From the NCBI GenBank assembly GCA_017427465.1, contig JAFRST010000045.1:1-64000 (forward strand): DNA of 64,000 nt, given 5' to 3'. The notes beneath the pieces are model-generated. The model did not search any database, had not been told where the DNA came from, and was given only the letters and a program-made list of their open reading frames with translations. Every line of letters starts with the position of its first letter. The first letter of the stretch is position 1. This DNA comes from Clostridiales bacterium (lineage in GTDB: Bacteria; Bacillota; Clostridia; Saccharofermentanales; Saccharofermentanaceae). The position numbers and the translations under genes are program-made. Positions 41,917 to 50,731 of the stretch are shown piece by piece.

Positions 41917-43698
41917 ATGAAACAGCTTGAATATCCTTACGATTCCGACTATATCCTCCGCAAGAAGAAGGCGATCAGAAGAGAGCTTCTCGCAAGGGAG
42001 GGAGTTCAGTATATCGATAAGAAGATCGCTATCTTAGGCGGTTCCACTACGAGCGATATCAAGCTCATCTTGGAGCTCTTCCTCTTAAACTACGGTATCA
42101 GACCCGAGTTCTACGAGTCCGAGTATAACCAATACTATGAAGACGCCGTCTTCGGCAATCCTGAGCTTGAAGAGTTCAAGCCCGATCTGGTTTTCGTGCA
42201 CACCACGACAAGAAATATCGCAAGCTACCCGGCTGTTACGGATACTCCGGAACAGATAGACGCATTGCTCGATGAGACGATGGCGCGCTTTGAGCAGATC
42301 TGGAAGTCCCTGGCGGAGAAGTATAAGTGCACGGTCATCCAGAATAACTTCGAGCAGCCGTTCTTCAGGCTCCTGGGCAACAGCGATTTTACGAACATCC
42401 ACGGAAGGCTCAACTTCATTAACAGGCTTAATGACAGGTTCTGCCAATATGCGCAGACCCATCAGAATTTCTTCATCAACGACATCAACTATGTCTCGGC
42501 TGTCTACGGCATCAAGAAGTGGGCAGATCCGGGCGACTGGTACAGATATAAGTACGCATTAAGCGTTTCTGCGATCCCCGATTTTGCGTTCAACTTAGCG
42601 CGCATAATCAAGGCTGTATACGGCAGGAACAAGAAGGCGTTCGCTCTCGATATGGACAATACATTGTGGGGCGGCATCGTAGGCGACGACGGTCCGGAGA
42701 ACATCAGGATCGGCCACGAGGACGCTGAGTCCGAGCTCTATACCGAGTTCCAGCAGTACATCAAGGCGCATAAGGATCTGGGCATCCTTTTGACCGTCGC
42801 TTCCAAGAACGACGAGGAGAATGCTCTGGCTGGCCTTGCGCGTCCCGACTCCACCCTGAAGCAGGACGACTTCCTCATCATCAAGGCCAACTGGGACAAC
42901 AAGGACATCAATATCGCGAACACCGCCAAGGAGATCAATATCGGAGCAGACAGCTTCGTCTTCGTAGATGACAACCCTGTAGAGAGGGCCCTCGTCGAGC
43001 AGCAGATACCCGGCATCAGCGTTCCTGAAGTAGGCGCTCCGGAGACATACATCGACGTGATCGATTCGAACGGATACTTCGAAGTCACGGGAATCTCCGA
43101 AGAGGACATCAAGCGCGGCGGAATGTATAAGGCCAATATGGAGCGCGCCAAGGCATCCGCTTCATTCGAGAATTACGACGAGTACTTGAAGTCGCTCGAG
43201 ATGAAGGCCGAGATCAAGCCTTTCTGCCCTCTGTATATGGCGAGGATCGCAGAGCTCACCAACAAGAGCAACCAGTTTAACCTGACGACAAAGCGCTGCT
43301 CGCAGGCTGAGATCGAGAATTTCGCATCTGACCCTTCATACATCACTTTGTACGGAAGGCTCGAGGACAAGTTCGGCGATAACGGCGTCGTAGCAGTGAC
43401 TTTCGGGCACGCCGAGGGCGATACGTTCCACATCGATCTGTGGCTCATGAGCTGCAGGGTCTTAAAGCGCGGTATGGAATTTGCAATGATGGACGAGCTC
43501 ATAGCTGAGGCAAAATCCAGAAATATCACCAAAATAAAAGGCTACTATTATCCGACCGCAAAGAATAAAATGGTCAGGGATTTTTACGAGCTTCAGGGCT
43601 TTACGAAGATAAACGAGACAGAAGAGGGCGCTTCCACATGGGAGCTCGACCTCTCTAAACCCCACAAGAGCGGCAATGTCGCGATCAAGGTCAACTGA
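41917..43698 (+). CDS. FkbH-like HAD-IIIC phosphatase/acyl-ACP loading protein
   Basis: 593 residues from the ATG at 41917 (TTGGAGG at 41903-41909). Domains: an SGNH-like N-terminus (IAILGGSTTSDIK, about 37-49), a HAD domain with ALDMDNTLWGGIVGDDG (D245 and D247) and FVFVDDNPVER, and a GNAT-like C-terminus (about 440-590, FNLTTKRCSQAE, VVAVTFGHAEGD). FkbH proteins make glyceryl-S-ACP from 1,3-bisphosphoglycerate for polyketide extender units, and related HAD-IIIC proteins occur in surface glycan loci. The ACP gene follows 33 nt downstream, which fits ACP loading. Confidence 0.85.
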   Translation: MKQLEYPYDSDYILRKKKAIRRELLAREGVQYIDKKIAILGGSTTSDIKLILELFLLNYGIRPEFYESEYNQYYEDAVFGNPELEEFKPDLVFVHTTTRNIASYPAVTDTPEQIDALLDETMARFEQIWKSLAEKYKCTVIQNNFEQPFFRLLGNSDFTNIHGRLNFINRLNDRFCQYAQTHQNFFINDINYVSAVYGIKKWADPGDWYRYKYALSVSAIPDFAFNLARIIKAVYGRNKKAFALDMDNTLWGGIVGDDGPENIRIGHEDAESELYTEFQQYIKAHKDLGILLTVASKNDEENALAGLARPDSTLKQDDFLIIKANWDNKDINIANTAKEINIGADSFVFVDDNPVERALVEQQIPGISVPEVGAPETYIDVIDSNGYFEVTGISEEDIKRGGMYKANMERAKASASFENYDEYLKSLEMKAEIKPFCPLYMARIAELTNKSNQFNLTTKRCSQAEIENFASDPSYITLYGRLEDKFGDNGVVAVTFGHAEGDTFHIDLWLMSCRVLKRGMEFAMMDELIAEAKSRNITKIKGYYYPTAKNKMVRDFYELQGFTKINETEEGASTWELDLSKPHKSGNVAIKVN

Positions 43699-43731
43699 CC
43701 CCAAGAGCGTGCCACATAAGGAGACACATAA

Positions 43732-43974
43732 ATGACTAGAGAAGAGATTTACGGCAAGCTTAACGAAGTATTCCAGGATGTTTTCGACGACGAGGACATC
43801 ACGGTCAATGACGCGACCGTCGCATCTGATGTCGACGGCTGGGATTCATTAGAGCACATCAATCTTATCGTTGCTGTCGAGAGATGCTTTGGCATCAAGT
43901 TCACGATGGGCGAGACGACCGGTCTTAAGAATGTCGGCGAGATGGTAGACAAGATCATCGCCCACATGGGATAA
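43732..43974 (+). CDS. Acyl carrier protein
   Basis: An 80-residue four-helix carrier. The phosphopantetheine serine is S39 in GWDSLEHINLIVAVE. The D-S-L-E-H variant with an acidic flank is typical of dedicated rather than fatty-acid ACPs. AAGGAGA precedes the ATG. It sits between the FkbH-like protein and the MBOAT acyltransferase and most likely shuttles the acyl or glyceryl group between them. Confidence 0.93.
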   Translation: MTREEIYGKLNEVFQDVFDDEDITVNDATVASDVDGWDSLEHINLIVAVERCFGIKFTMGETTGLKNVGEMVDKIIAHMG

Positions 43975-43984
43975 AGGGTCTTAA

Positions 43985-45541
43985 ATGTCGCTGGTATCCG
44001 CAGTTTTCCTGGTTTTCGTCGCAGCAGTCCTCCTGCTGTATTACATCGTGCCCAAGAGCTTCCGCTTCTGGGTGGTCCTCGCTGCGAGCCTCGCATTTGC
44101 GGCATTCCTCGGCTTCTACACACTTCTGTTCGTGACCGTATCGGCCGTGCTCTGCTATATCGGAGGCCTTTTAGCAGGCCCGTCGAAAAGCGGCAAAAAG
44201 GGCAACGCTGCCCGCACCGCCGCGACCGTCATCACGGTAGTAATCAATATCGCGCTTCTTTGCGCAGTCAAATACTATAACGTCCTGGGCTTTGCTGCCG
44301 AGAGATTAAACCTCTTGTTCGGCGCATCTGAACAGGCCAATACGTTCTTCCTTTACGCTGTCCCTGTCGGAATGAGTTTCTACGTCCTCCAGACAACGGG
44401 CTACATCTTAGACTGCAGATGGGAGAAGATCAGCCCTGAGAAGAATTTCTTCAAGGTACTTTTGTTCTCGACTTATTTCCCGCAGCTCATGTCCGGCCCT
44501 ATGAACACGTACGCTTCTTTGTCCGCTGAGTTCGAAAAGATGAAGGACGTCAAGTTCTCCGTCTCCAGGATCAGCGACGGCGCCGTAAGGATAGCGTGGG
44601 GCTTTTTCAAAAAACTCGTCATCGCAGAGCGTGCCGCCATGGTCGTCAACATGGTCTACGCCGACCACGTTAACTTCACAGGCTGGTACGTTCCTTTGGG
44701 CGTTTTCTTCTTCGCGATCCAGCTCTACACCGACTTCTCCGGATGCATGGATGTCGTCATCGGCGTATCCCACATGCTTGGTATCGAACTGCCCGAGAAC
44801 TTCAATGTTCCGTTCTTCTCGAAGACCGTAAAGGAATACTGGAGAAGATGGCACATCACTCTTGGCGCATGGCTCCGCGACTACCTCATGTATCCTGTCT
44901 TAAAGAGCACGCCCCTTATCAAGATCGGCGACTGGTCCAAGGCAAAGTTCGGCAAGAAGAACGGCAAGAAAGTGCCCACTTACATCGCACTTCTTATCCT
45001 CTGGTTCGCTGTAGGCTATTGGCACGGCGGCCTCTGGAATTACGTTATCGGCTCAGGCATCCTGCACTTCATCTATATCGTGCTTGGAATGATCTTCGAG
45101 CCTTTGTTTAAGAAGATCCGCCCGAAGATCGGAGCAGACAAGCTCTACTTCAGGATCTTCCAGTCGGTCCGCACTTTTGTGTTAATGCTTACGGGATTCG
45201 TGTTCTTCAGATCCGCTTCGGTCAAAGATGCGGTCGACATGTATGCGGCGATATTCCGCCGCGGGGGCGTTGCACTTAACTGGGCAAACTTCTCTGCTTC
45301 AGGCCTGGATCTCGCGAACCTCATCGTGCTTTGCGCCGGTGTTTTGTTGCTCGTACTGGTTGACGCTTACAAGTACCGTCCGGGCGAAGACGAAGAACCC
45401 CGGTCTTTCACCGGCATGCTCAGGAGCAAGGGCATCGTCTTACTTTGGGCCGCCTTCATGGTGCTCTTTATCGCAACGCTTATTTTCGGAATGTACGGCT
45501 TAGGCTACGATTCCGGCTCATTCATATACGCAAGAATCTAA
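43985..45541 (+). CDS. MBOAT O-acyltransferase (AlgI/DltB-like)
   Basis: 518 residues with 11-12 transmembrane segments. The AlgI/DltB core is clear: IQLYTDFSGCMDVVIGVSHMLGIELPENFN, EYWRRWHITLGAWLRDYLMYP with H290, and WHGGLWNYV with the catalytic-type H347. MBOATs move acyl groups across the membrane to extracellular glycans. DltB takes D-Ala from the carrier DltC. The usual partner (DltD or AlgJ/AlgX SGNH protein) is absent here. Starts 10 nt after the ACP stop. Confidence 0.93.
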   Translation: MSLVSAVFLVFVAAVLLLYYIVPKSFRFWVVLAASLAFAAFLGFYTLLFVTVSAVLCYIGGLLAGPSKSGKKGNAARTAATVITVVINIALLCAVKYYNVLGFAAERLNLLFGASEQANTFFLYAVPVGMSFYVLQTTGYILDCRWEKISPEKNFFKVLLFSTYFPQLMSGPMNTYASLSAEFEKMKDVKFSVSRISDGAVRIAWGFFKKLVIAERAAMVVNMVYADHVNFTGWYVPLGVFFFAIQLYTDFSGCMDVVIGVSHMLGIELPENFNVPFFSKTVKEYWRRWHITLGAWLRDYLMYPVLKSTPLIKIGDWSKAKFGKKNGKKVPTYIALLILWFAVGYWHGGLWNYVIGSGILHFIYIVLGMIFEPLFKKIRPKIGADKLYFRIFQSVRTFVLMLTGFVFFRSASVKDAVDMYAAIFRRGGVALNWANFSASGLDLANLIVLCAGVLLLVLVDAYKYRPGEDEEPRSFTGMLRSKGIVLLWAAFMVLFIATLIFGMYGLGYDSGSFIYARI

Positions 45542-45556
45542 AGGGGGATTTATTTT

Positions 45557-46165
45557 ATGAATATCGTTTGTCTTGATATGGAAGGTGTTCTCGTACCTGA
45601 GATCTGGATCGAATTTTCCAAGAAGACCGGCATCCCGGAGCTCACACGCACTACGAGAGACGAGCCCGATTACGATAAGCTCATGCACTGGAGACTCGGC
45701 ATCTTAAGAGAGCACGGCCTGGGCCTGAAGGAGATCCAGGATGTTATCGCTTCGATCGATCCGCTCCCGGGCGCAAAGGAATTTTTAGATGAGCTCCGCA
45801 AGGACATGCAGGTCATTATCATCAGCGATACTTTCACACAGTTCGCAATGCCTCTGATGGCAAAGCTCGGCTACCCGGCACTGTTCTGCAACTCCCTGGT
45901 AGTCGGCGAAGACGGCATGATCGAAGACTTCAAGATGAGGATTGCCGATTCAAAACTGTCGACTGTTCGCGCCCTTCAGTCCATAGGCTTTGACACGATC
46001 GCATCCGGCGACTCTTACAATGATCTCGCCATGATCAAGGCTTCCAAGGCAGGGTTCCTCTTTAAGAGCACTGAGAAGATCATTGCAGATAATCCGGATA
46101 TCCCCGCGTTTGAGGAGTTCTCTGAGCTCCTGGCAGCGATCAAGGCTGTGCCGGACAGCAACTGA
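45557..46165 (+). CDS. thrH: ThrH-like phosphoserine phosphatase / homoserine phosphotransferase
   Basis: A 202-residue HAD phosphatase. MNIVCLDMEGVLVPEIWIE carries the D-x-E-G-V-L variant of the HAD nucleophile motif typical of ThrH. Further motifs are IISDTF and ASGDSYNDLAMIKASKAG. ThrH hydrolyses phosphoserine and can pass the phosphate to homoserine. It lies 15 nt behind the MBOAT gene with AAAGGGGG, as the last gene before a strong terminator. It may be unrelated to the acylation cassette, or supply its acyl group from the 3-phosphoglycerate/serine branch. Confidence 0.88.
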   Translation: MNIVCLDMEGVLVPEIWIEFSKKTGIPELTRTTRDEPDYDKLMHWRLGILREHGLGLKEIQDVIASIDPLPGAKEFLDELRKDMQVIIISDTFTQFAMPLMAKLGYPALFCNSLVVGEDGMIEDFKMRIADSKLSTVRALQSIGFDTIASGDSYNDLAMIKASKAGFLFKSTEKIIADNPDIPAFEEFSELLAAIKAVPDSN

Positions 46166-46182
46166 GTTTTGATAGGACTTTG

Positions 46183-46207
46183 AAGGCCGCCTTCGGGCGG
46201 CTTTTTT
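46183..46207 (+). terminator. Terminator of FkbH-ACP-MBOAT-thrH operon
   Basis: AAGGCCGCC-TTCG-GGCGGCTTTTTT. Confidence 0.92.
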
Positions 46208-46262
46208 GTTAGAGGGATATTTGGGGCAAAAATGTTGTTCCTTTTGAAAGCGGATGGATCGC

Positions 46263-46357
46263 TTTATACCAGGGATGCTGTTTTCGGGGGTGACTGGTAT
46301 AAAAATCGGCAGGATTTTATACCAAAGGCATCTTTTTCAGGGGGTGCTGGTATAAAA
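46263..46357. repeat. Two-unit hairpin repeat, 52-bp period
   Basis: TTTATACCAG (46263-46272) pairs with CTGGTATAAA (46294-46303). TTTTATACCA (46315-46324) pairs with TGGTATAAAA (46348-46357). The loops share TTTTC-GGGGGTG. It lies in the convergent gap thrH/TRIC. Confidence 0.75.
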
Positions 46358-46386
46358 AGCGGCCTGACTAAAAAGGCAAATAGCAG

Positions 46387-47046
46387 TCAGTCCTTATATG
46401 CCTTAGGCAGATTCCAGCCGTAGCGGGCTGCGCAGTAACGGATGACGCAGATGAAGAAAAAGCCGGAGAGCATTGCGGCTTCGGCGGAACCCGTGATGAC
46501 GTAGACGATATAGACGACAGCCGCGCCGACGATGGAGGCGCATGCGTAGATGTGTTTTACGAAAATATAAGGCATCTCCAATGAGAGGACATCTCTTAAG
46601 ACACCGCCGCCGACGCCGGTGATGACGCCGAGGAAGATGACGAGGAAGGCGTTGCCGGAATGGGCGCTTAAGAGGCCGGTGTGGACGCCGTCTGCGGTAA
46701 AGGCTGCGAGGCCCACCGTGTCGAACCAGAAGAAGAGCTTGTCATAGACGGCGAGGGTCTTGTCGGAGAAGGCCTTCTTGCTCTTGTGCTTCCAGTAGAC
46801 GAATATGAATGTGATGTTGGCGGCGATTGCCGCGATGATTACGAAGAACGGATTCTTGAAGGCCGTAGGAGGGGTCGCGCCCATGACGAGGTCTCTGATG
46901 ATGCCGCCGCCCGTGGCCGTCAGGAGCGCCAGGATGTTGACACCGAAGATGTCCATCTTTTTGCGGATACCTGCCATGGCACCTGACACTGCGAAAGCCA
47001 CAGTGCCGATGATGTCGGTGATCAAGATGAAGAGTTCTGTATCCAT
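46387..47046 (-). CDS. TRIC/UPF0126 family cation channel
   Basis: 219 residues, two repeats of three transmembrane segments. Each repeat has a glycine-rich helix break: ALLTATGGGIIRDLVMG and VITGVGGGVLRDVLSLE. Prokaryotic TRIC proteins are homotrimeric K+-permeable channels; older annotations call them YicG-like or UPF0126. ATG at 47046 chosen because a promoter-like CTGTCA-17-TATAAT predicts transcription start at about 47047 and no ribosome binding site precedes any candidate start, so the mRNA may be leaderless. ATGs at 47055 and 47109 are alternatives. Confidence 0.88.
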   Translation of the reverse strand: MDTELFILITDIIGTVAFAVSGAMAGIRKKMDIFGVNILALLTATGGGIIRDLVMGATPPTAFKNPFFVIIAAIAANITFIFVYWKHKSKKAFSDKTLAVYDKLFFWFDTVGLAAFTADGVHTGLLSAHSGNAFLVIFLGVITGVGGGVLRDVLSLEMPYIFVKHIYACASIVGAAVVYIVYVITGSAEAAMLSGFFFICVIRYCAARYGWNLPKAYKD

Positions 47047-47053
47047 AGCAGAC

Positions 47054-47082
47054 ATTATATATGTTTTCGAGAGGAATGACAG
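47054..47082 (-). promoter_or_regulatory. Promoter giving a leaderless TRIC mRNA
   Basis: On the minus strand CTGTCA (47082-47077), 17 bp, TATAAT (47059-47054). The expected start falls 6-8 nt downstream, on the ATG at 47046. Confidence 0.5.
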
Positions 47083-47132
47083 GTGTAGTTTATTCCTGCC
47101 AATGTACATTATAATGTGGGCAGGGGGGGTAC

Positions 47133-47837
47133 ATGAATATGAACGGAAAAGGATTGTCAGGCAGAGTTCCGCTGATAGTTTTGATATTGGTATTTATCGC
47201 AAGTGGCGCTCTAAGCATGTTTTTTAATCCGTGGATCGATATTAAAGGTGTCTCGATAACTTGGGAAATGCAGACAACTCTCACTGAAGACGTTGTTTAC
47301 TACACAAGTGATATTAAGTACGTTAAAGAATATCCCGAACCCGTGCTGTTTCCCAAGGGAACGAAAATAAAGCTTACAAAAGAGATCACAACGGATACGG
47401 TCAAAGATGAAGAAAACGGTTTTATTGACAGAAATTTTTACGGCGCAGTTGTTTATCTTAATAACGGGCAGATAAAGCATGCGGAAATTATTACTTCGGG
47501 CCGGGCTTCATCTATAGAATCACTCTATGACGAATATGATTTTGCTTATGTAGATGCCATCCACATAAGCCTGCTGAAAGATTATGAAGATGTGCTTTCT
47601 CAGTATGAAGAAGCAAAGAGAGAATGCGTAGAGAAAGAAACAAAAACACGCACACTGAATGCTTTGCTTTCATTTATAGTCACCATTCCTTTTTCCGTGC
47701 TTATGTTGATCATCCGCAGGAAGAGAGTGCAAAGCGGCAAATCTGCAGGTTTTCTTTTCTGGATATGCCTGGGAGTTGACTGCTATCTGCTGATTTATGG
47801 AGTTATAAGGCTGCTCGTGTGGATTTCCAACCGCTGA
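47133..47837 (+). CDS. Unknown membrane protein with extracytoplasmic domain
   Basis: 234 residues. A transmembrane segment lies at about 12-30, then an extracytoplasmic beta-rich domain (about 31-150, with KGVSITWEMQ, FPKGTKIKL and NFYGAVVYLNNGQIKHAEI), a helical stretch (151-175) and two C-terminal transmembrane segments (about 178-195 and 205-228). A 7-G run (47123-47129) serves as the ribosome binding site; a second ATG at 47139 is also possible. AT-richer than its neighbours. Family not recognised. Confidence 0.6.
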   Translation: MNMNGKGLSGRVPLIVLILVFIASGALSMFFNPWIDIKGVSITWEMQTTLTEDVVYYTSDIKYVKEYPEPVLFPKGTKIKLTKEITTDTVKDEENGFIDRNFYGAVVYLNNGQIKHAEIITSGRASSIESLYDEYDFAYVDAIHISLLKDYEDVLSQYEEAKRECVEKETKTRTLNALLSFIVTIPFSVLMLIIRRKRVQSGKSAGFLFWICLGVDCYLLIYGVIRLLVWISNR

Positions 47838-47882
47838 AGATACTCTGTTTCCCGTGAGCACTTGAGGCATATATTATAATAT

Positions 47883-47911
47883 TTGACAGTTTTATCCTCT
47901 CAAAATACAAT
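47883..47911 (+). promoter_or_regulatory. Promoter of thioesterase-trxB-tyrS operon
   Basis: TTGACA (47883-47888), 17-bp spacer, TACAAT (47906-47911). Confidence 0.75.
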
Positions 47912-47945
47912 TAAACAATCTACGTGAATGGAGATAATAGGGAAA

Positions 47946-48377
47946 ATGGCGGCAGTTACAGATTGCGAACATCTCGTACAGTATTACGAGACAGACCAGA
48001 TGGGCGTGGTCCATCATTCAAATTACATAAGATGGTATGAGGAGGCCAGGACCAAGCTCTTTGAAGAACTTGGTCTGGGCTATAAAGGCATGGAGGAGAT
48101 GGGCATCATCAGCCCGGTCGTCGGCCTTACCGCAAAATACAAGACGATGGCCAAGTATTGCGACACAGTCGTTATCAGGGCTGAGATCACGAGATATACG
48201 GGCGTAAGATTCGATATCAAGTATACGATCTTTGATAAGGAGACAGAGCAGGTAAGATGCACGGGAACGAGCGAGCATTGCTTCATCAGCCGTGAGGGAA
48301 AGGTGCTTTCTTTGCAGAGGACGAATCCCGAGGCGCACGCGAGGATGGACGAGCTCGTTAACGGAAAGGAAGGTTAA
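47946..48377 (+). CDS. YbgC-type acyl-CoA thioesterase (hotdog fold)
   Basis: A 143-residue 4HBT-family enzyme. QYYETDQMGVVHHSNYIRWYEEAR carries the conserved Asp and the HxNY segment of the YbgC active site. The later region RAEITRYTGVRFDIKYTIFD is the hotdog sheet. Start at 47946 preferred, because the ATG at 47928 lies only about 10 nt after the predicted transcription start and has no site, while GGAG and AGGG lie before 47946. It is followed at once by trxB. Confidence 0.88.
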   Translation: MAAVTDCEHLVQYYETDQMGVVHHSNYIRWYEEARTKLFEELGLGYKGMEEMGIISPVVGLTAKYKTMAKYCDTVVIRAEITRYTGVRFDIKYTIFDKETEQVRCTGTSEHCFISREGKVLSLQRTNPEAHARMDELVNGKEG

Positions 48378-48378
48378 T

Positions 48379-49290
48379 ATGGCAGACATAATCATCGTAG
48401 GCGCTGGTCCGGCAGGACTCTCGGCAGCTATCTACGCAAGGCGCGCAGGCATGGACACGGTCCTTTATGAGGGCGAGATGTACGGCGGCCAGATCATAAA
48501 CACCCCCGAGATCGAGAATTATCCGGCGATCGCGAAGATCTCAGGCTTCGATTTTGCGAACGACCTTTATAACCAGGCAATCAACCTCGGCGCAGCGCTC
48601 GAGTTCGATAAGGTTACGGCTGTCTCGAAAACAGATTCCGGCTTCGAAGTAACTCTAGAGTCAGGAAAGACAGATACCGCCAAGGCAGTTATTCTCGCAG
48701 TCGGCGCATCAAACCGTCACCTGGGAATCGCAAGGGAAGACGAGCTCTTAGGCAAGGGCATCTCCTATTGCGCCACATGCGACGGCGCATTCTATAAGGA
48801 TAAGGTCGTTGCGGTCAACGGCGGCGGAAATACAGCAGTCGAAGACGCCATATATCTTGCAGGTATTGCTGCCAAGGTATATCTTATACACCGCAGAAAC
48901 GAATTCAGGGCTGACGAGGTCCTCGTCAATGCGGCTAAGGCACTGCCGAATCTTGAGATCGTTACGCCTTATGTCATCGAGAGCCTTACGGGTGAGCCCA
49001 AGCTCTCCGGCGTAGAGCTTACAAATAAGGAAGACGGCAGCAAGAAGTCGGTCGATGTAGACGGACTTTTCGTTGCCATCGGCCAGGAGCCTAAGACGGC
49101 TGACTTTAAGGACCTGATCACTCTGCAGGGCGGATATATCGAAGCAGGCGAGAACTGCAGGACCAATGTCGAAGGCATCTTCGCTGCAGGCGACGCGAGG
49201 ACAAAGAAGGTAAGGCAGCTTACTACCGCGTGCGCTGACGGTGCTGTTGCGGCACTCGCAGCTATCGACTACATCAAACTCGGTGTTTGA
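48379..49290 (+). CDS. trxB: Thioredoxin reductase
   Basis: A 303-residue NADPH-dependent flavoenzyme. The FAD motif is GAGPAGLSAAIYARR, the redox-active pair is C131-A-T-C134 in SYCATCDGAFYKDK, the NADPH site is NGGGNTAVEDAIYLA, and the second FAD site is GIFAAGDAR. ATG at 48379 with GGAAAGGAAGG upstream. Starts 1 nt after the thioesterase stop. Reduces thioredoxin in the cytoplasm. The NADPH loop has IHRRNEFRA, typical of NADPH preference. Confidence 0.97.
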   Translation: MADIIIVGAGPAGLSAAIYARRAGMDTVLYEGEMYGGQIINTPEIENYPAIAKISGFDFANDLYNQAINLGAALEFDKVTAVSKTDSGFEVTLESGKTDTAKAVILAVGASNRHLGIAREDELLGKGISYCATCDGAFYKDKVVAVNGGGNTAVEDAIYLAGIAAKVYLIHRRNEFRADEVLVNAAKALPNLEIVTPYVIESLTGEPKLSGVELTNKEDGSKKSVDVDGLFVAIGQEPKTADFKDLITLQGGYIEAGENCRTNVEGIFAAGDARTKKVRQLTTACADGAVAALAAIDYIKLGV

Positions 49291-49323
49291 TTGAAGAAGC
49301 AAAACAAATAGTTGGAGGAATAT

Positions 49324-50556
49324 ATGTACAGAAATGTTTTCGATGTGCTTGAAGAGAGAGGTTACTTCTCACAGGCTACACACAGAGACGAGATCTATGA
49401 TTTGCTGAGCAAGCCCGGTGTATCTTTCTACATCGGTTTTGACCCTACGGCTGATTCACTTCACGTAGGCCACTTCGTTCAGATGATGGTTATGAGCCAC
49501 ATGCAGAAGGCCGGCCACAGACCGATCGCTCTCATGGGCGGCGGTACCGGCATGATCGGAGATCCTTCCGGCCGTACAGACATGCGTCAGATGATGACGG
49601 TTGAGACGATCGACCACAACGTTGAGTGCTTCAAGAAGCAGATGGGCAAAGTCGTTGATTTCAGTGAGGGCAAGGCTCTCATCGTAAACAACGCTGACTG
49701 GCTCAGAGACCTCAACTACATTGAGTTCTTAAGAGAGGTCGGAACGCACTTCTCAGTTAACAAGATGCTTACTGCCGAGTGTTATAAGCAGCGTCTTGAG
49801 AAGGGACTTTCTTTCCTTGAATTCAACTATATGCTCATGCAGGCGTATGACTTCTATTACCTCCACGAGAAGTACGGCTGCAACCTGGAGTTCGGCGGTG
49901 ATGACCAGTGGTCTAACATCCTCGCAGGCATGGAGCTTGTACGCCGTAAGAAGGGCGATTCCGTTTACGGTCTCACATTCACGCTCCTTACAAACAGCGA
50001 AGGTAAGAAGATGGGTAAGACAGCTAAGGGTGCAGTATGGCTCGATCCTGAGAAGACTCCTGTCTACGACTTCTACCAGTACTGGAGAAATGTCGATGAC
50101 GCTGACGTCATCAAGTGCATGAAGCTTTTGACATTCATCGAAATGGACGAGATCAACGAGTATGCAAAGCTCACTGATGCAGCTATCAATGAGGCAAAGA
50201 AGAGACTCGCATACGAAGTTACTAAGATCATTCACGGTGAAGAGGCTGCCGAGATCGCGAAAAAGACAGCTGAGGATATTTTCGAGAATGCGGGAAGATC
50301 CGAGGACATGAAGACAACTGAGATCACAAACGATGAGCTTGGTGCCGGCATGCAGATCGCTGACGCGCTCGTTAAGGCAGGCCTCATGAAGTCCAAGGGT
50401 GAAGCAAGAAGAATGATCCAGCAGAAGGGCGTTTACCTCAACGATACAGTTGTTGAAGACCAGTTCTATGAGCTCAAGGAATCAGACTTCGATGCTAACG
50501 GCGAGGCTATCGTAAGAAAGGGTAAGAAGAATTACCACAGATTAAAACTCGCCTGA
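49324..50556 (+). CDS. tyrS: Tyrosyl-tRNA synthetase
   Basis: A 410-residue class I enzyme. The HIGH-like motif is HVGH in [13 protein letters not shown]. The KMSKS-like motif reads KMGKT in [13 protein letters not shown], as in the TyrRS subgroup with K-M/F-G-K-T. A C-terminal S4 RNA-binding domain (about 345-405) includes [18 protein letters not shown]. Start at 49324 with TTGGAGGA just before; a TTG at 49312 lies inside that site. No T-box is visible. It is the last gene of this operon, 33 nt after trxB. Confidence 0.97.
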   Translation: MYRNVFDVLEERGYFSQATHRDEIYDLLSKPGVSFYIGFDPTADSLHVGHFVQMMVMSHMQKAGHRPIALMGGGTGMIGDPSGRTDMRQMMTVETIDHNVECFKKQMGKVVDFSEGKALIVNNADWLRDLNYIEFLREVGTHFSVNKMLTAECYKQRLEKGLSFLEFNYMLMQAYDFYYLHEKYGCNLEFGGDDQWSNILAGMELVRRKKGDSVYGLTFTLLTNSEGKKMGKTAKGAVWLDPEKTPVYDFYQYWRNVDDADVIKCMKLLTFIEMDEINEYAKLTDAAINEAKKRLAYEVTKIIHGEEAAEIAKKTAEDIFENAGRSEDMKTTEITNDELGAGMQIADALVKAGLMKSKGEARRMIQQKGVYLNDTVVEDQFYELKESDFDANGEAIVRKGKKNYHRLKLA

Positions 50557-50594
50557 TCCTTTCTTGCAAAGCAGTAAAACAAGATATTTTGAAG

Positions 50595-50625
50595 TCCCCG
50601 GCATATGTTGATGTCGGGGATTTTT
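50595..50625 (+). terminator. tyrS terminator
   Basis: TCCCCGGCAT and GATGTCGGGGA pair around ATGTT and are followed by TTTTTATT. Confidence 0.85.
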
Positions 50626-50662
50626 ATTGGCATTTTTAGGTCAGTTTGTCGGCTACTATTCG

Positions 50663-50691
50663 TTGAAATGGCATTTTGCCTGTCGTAGAAT
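50663..50691 (+). promoter_or_regulatory. Promoter of small lipoprotein gene
   Basis: TTGAAA (50663-50668), 17-bp spacer, TAGAAT (50686-50691). Confidence 0.6.
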
Positions 50692-50731
50692 ATATTAAAG
50701 CTATTTAATTATTTGCTTAGGAGGGAATATT

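Noticed and set aside
47123..47129. Poly-G run as phase-variation switch for the 47133 gene
   Set aside because: The run is short (7) and is in ribosome-binding-site position; nothing shows length variation.
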